Shown: piece by piece, positions 13,735 through 13,765 of the stretch | Layout of the letters: each line of letters begins with the position of its first letter | Position numbering within the stretch: the first letter of the stretch is position 1 | Assembly (NCBI GenBank): GCA_016302065.1 | Contig: JAEDOI010000023.1 | Location: 1-13,765 of the forward strand | Source: Bacilli bacterium | GTDB lineage: Bacteria > Bacillota_I > Bacilli_A > RFN20 > CAG-826 | DNA length: 13,765 nucleotides | Direction: 5' to 3' | Program-made: the position numbers and the translations under genes | Notes under the pieces: model-generated | Database searches by the model: none | Told to the model about the DNA's origin: nothing | The model's input: only the letters and a program-made list of their open reading frames with translations

Positions 13735-13765
13735 AAAATTGATGATATGTCTGATACAAACTTAG

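Noticed and set aside
13050..13759. Minus-strand reading frames over degV/yqeY and over the tRNA
   Set aside because: One mirrors conserved coding sequence and the other is read through the tRNA gene; neither shows a protein motif.
1..13765. Mycoplasma-type code with UGA as Trp
   Set aside because: TGA ends the ligase and the Ig-like gene at sensible places, Trp is encoded by TGG and the tRNA-Trp anticodon is CCA.
1..13765. CRISPR array
   Set aside because: No regularly spaced direct repeats were seen.

Overview
The window comes from a low-GC, Gram-positive-type genome. The DegV, PlsX, FakA, PerR, rubrerythrin and YqeY families all fit a gut Bacilli or Erysipelotrichia lineage close to the Mollicutes (RF39/RFN20/Acholeplasma-like); that placement is inference. 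UGA is read as stop (for example at 7639-7641) and the only tRNA is tRNA-Trp(CCA), so this is not the Mycoplasma code. Every stretch longer than about 150 bases carries a gene, and I found no rRNA or CRISPR array.

Layout. (1) 1-1449: at the extreme left edge lies a strong hairpin followed by a smaller one, possibly the end of an IS200/IS605-type element outside the window. Next come two minus-strand genes for membrane-anchored proteins, one with an Ig-like domain. (2) 1536-9141: one plus-strand lipid operon, degV(fakB)-fakA-plsX-PPTase-[AMP ligase::ACP]-[PlsC::PlsC]-ACP, with genes overlapping or 1-6 bases apart. A consensus-like promoter precedes it, and a 9-3-9 palindrome covers the -10 box. 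(3) 9143-10102: a minus-strand membrane-anchored alpha/beta hydrolase whose nucleophile position is Cys instead of Ser. It converges on the operon with one base between the stop codons. (4) 10103-10252: a divergent intergenic region holding a long A/T-rich dyad, then a second degV gene. (5) 11187-13635: a peroxide/iron-type operon, perR-like, 38-residue mini-rubredoxin, rubrerythrin, third degV, yqeY. It has a well-spaced promoter and a PerR-box-like site overlapping the -10. (6) 13661-13734: tRNA-Trp.

How the genes could work together. In the known FakAB pathway, FakB (DegV family) binds a fatty acid and FakA phosphorylates it. PlsX then interconverts acyl-phosphate and acyl-ACP, and PlsC-type enzymes transfer acyl groups to glycerol lipids. 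This operon holds those parts plus a Sfp-type PPTase to make holo-ACP, an ANL ligase fused to its own ACP, a two-headed PlsC protein and a free ACP. No chain-elongation (Fab) gene is visible. The best reading is an acyl-scavenging and membrane-lipid assembly line. The block from the PPTase to the free ACP is clearly more A/T-rich than the fakB-fakA-plsX block before it, as if it were a separately acquired cassette. It is the most likely candidate here for a poorly described system: self-loading of an acyl-ACP followed by two acyl transfers by one polypeptide.
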